Positions 6,219-6,467 of a stretch of DNA of 6,467 nt are shown in pieces (position 1 is the stretch's first letter; every line of letters begins with the position of its first letter). The stretch is from Clostridiales bacterium. Its GTDB lineage: Bacteria > Bacillota > Clostridia > Oscillospirales > Acutalibacteraceae. The notes below the pieces were generated by a model, which worked only from the letters and a program-made list of their open reading frames with translations, ran no database searches and was not told the origin of the DNA. The stretch is taken from positions 1-6,467 of the forward strand of contig JAAYKB010000016.1 of assembly GCA_012522615.1 (NCBI GenBank), written 5' to 3'. The position numbers and the translations under genes were made by a program.

Positions 6219-6295
6219 GGCCCGGTAGTTCAGCTGGTTAGAACGCTAGCCTGTCACGCTAGAGGTCGACGGTTCGAGCCCGTTCCGGGTCGCCA
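6219..6295 (+). tRNA. tRNA-Asp (anticodon GTC)
   Basis: This 77-nt cloverleaf has acceptor arms GGCCCGG (6219-6225) and CCGGGTC (6285-6291, one G-T pair), discriminator G and an encoded CCA (6293-6295). The anticodon stem CTAGC/GCTAG encloses the loop CTGTCAC, with GTC at 6253-6255 reading Asp codons. The T arm shows GGTTCGAGCC. It is the first gene of the tRNA unit, about 35 nt after the expected transcription start. Confidence 0.97.
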
Positions 6296-6312
6296 TTTTC
6301 CCTTTTTTATAT

Positions 6313-6387
<75 letters not shown>

Positions 6388-6388
<1 letters not shown>

Positions 6389-6429
6389 CATAAAAAAGCA
6401 TCCTACGAAAATAGGATGCTTTTTTATGT
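6388..6429 (+). terminator. Intrinsic terminator of the tRNA unit
   Basis: A perfect 18-bp inverted repeat (arms 6388-6405 and 6412-6429) has the stem core GCATCCTA/TAGGATGC, the loop CGAAAA and a run of six T on its 3' side (6420-6425). The matching A-run on the 5' side means it can also stop transcription arriving from the right on the minus strand. It begins at the last base of tRNA-Thr, so the tRNA 3' end is released close to the hairpin. Confidence 0.92.
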
Positions 6430-6467
6430 GTTCATGCCGAAAACCGTTCACTAACTAATACTTTATA

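Overview
The window looks like the chromosome of a low-GC, Gram-positive bacterium (Bacillota, most likely a Clostridia/Oscillospirales-type gut or environmental fermenter). The evidence is the AT-rich intergenic DNA, strong GGAG-type ribosome binding sites, consensus sigma-A promoters, a Gram-positive lipoprotein signal, and oligosaccharide-type extracellular proteins of a kind I know from Paenibacillus and related Clostridia. The genus cannot be fixed from the sequence.

Positions 1-5166 hold three tightly spaced minus-strand genes that read as one operon, transcribed right to left. The first (5166-3538) encodes a secreted, membrane-anchored, TIM-barrel glycoside-hydrolase-like protein. The second (3492-1738) encodes a lipoprotein solute-binding protein of an ABC sugar importer, with a long Ser/Gly/Asp-rich tether and an EF-hand-like calcium loop. 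The third (1678 to beyond the left edge) encodes a large protein with two carbohydrate-binding-like modules followed by a helical region; in the family I recall, a second solute-binding domain follows, which here would lie outside the window. The working model is surface trimming and capture of a glycan, with permease genes further left. The third gene carries an in-frame TAG at 725-727. The frame stays open for 241 more codons and resembles the family on both sides of the stop, so the gene is either freshly broken, read through, or affected by a sequencing error.

Positions 5167-5816 hold no convincing gene. They contain a probable operon promoter, two A-tract/GGAC direct repeats 20 bp apart, and a strong inverted repeat at 5751-5791 with a third copy of part of the arm, giving two mutually exclusive folds.

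Positions 5817-6056 encode a 79-residue minus-strand protein that I cannot place. It has an Ala/Gly-rich N-terminus, an Arg-rich middle and a C-terminal tail with eight Cys and four His in about 20 residues.

Positions 6149-6429 form a plus-strand tRNA transcription unit: a perfect-consensus promoter, a leader hairpin at the expected start of transcription, tRNA-Asp(GTC), tRNA-Thr(GGT) and a strong intrinsic terminator. No CRISPR array, transposase, rRNA gene or phage module is visible. The best leads are the amber-interrupted binding protein, the Cys/His-rich small protein, the switch-like inverted repeat behind it, and the anchored hydrolase paired with two binding proteins.
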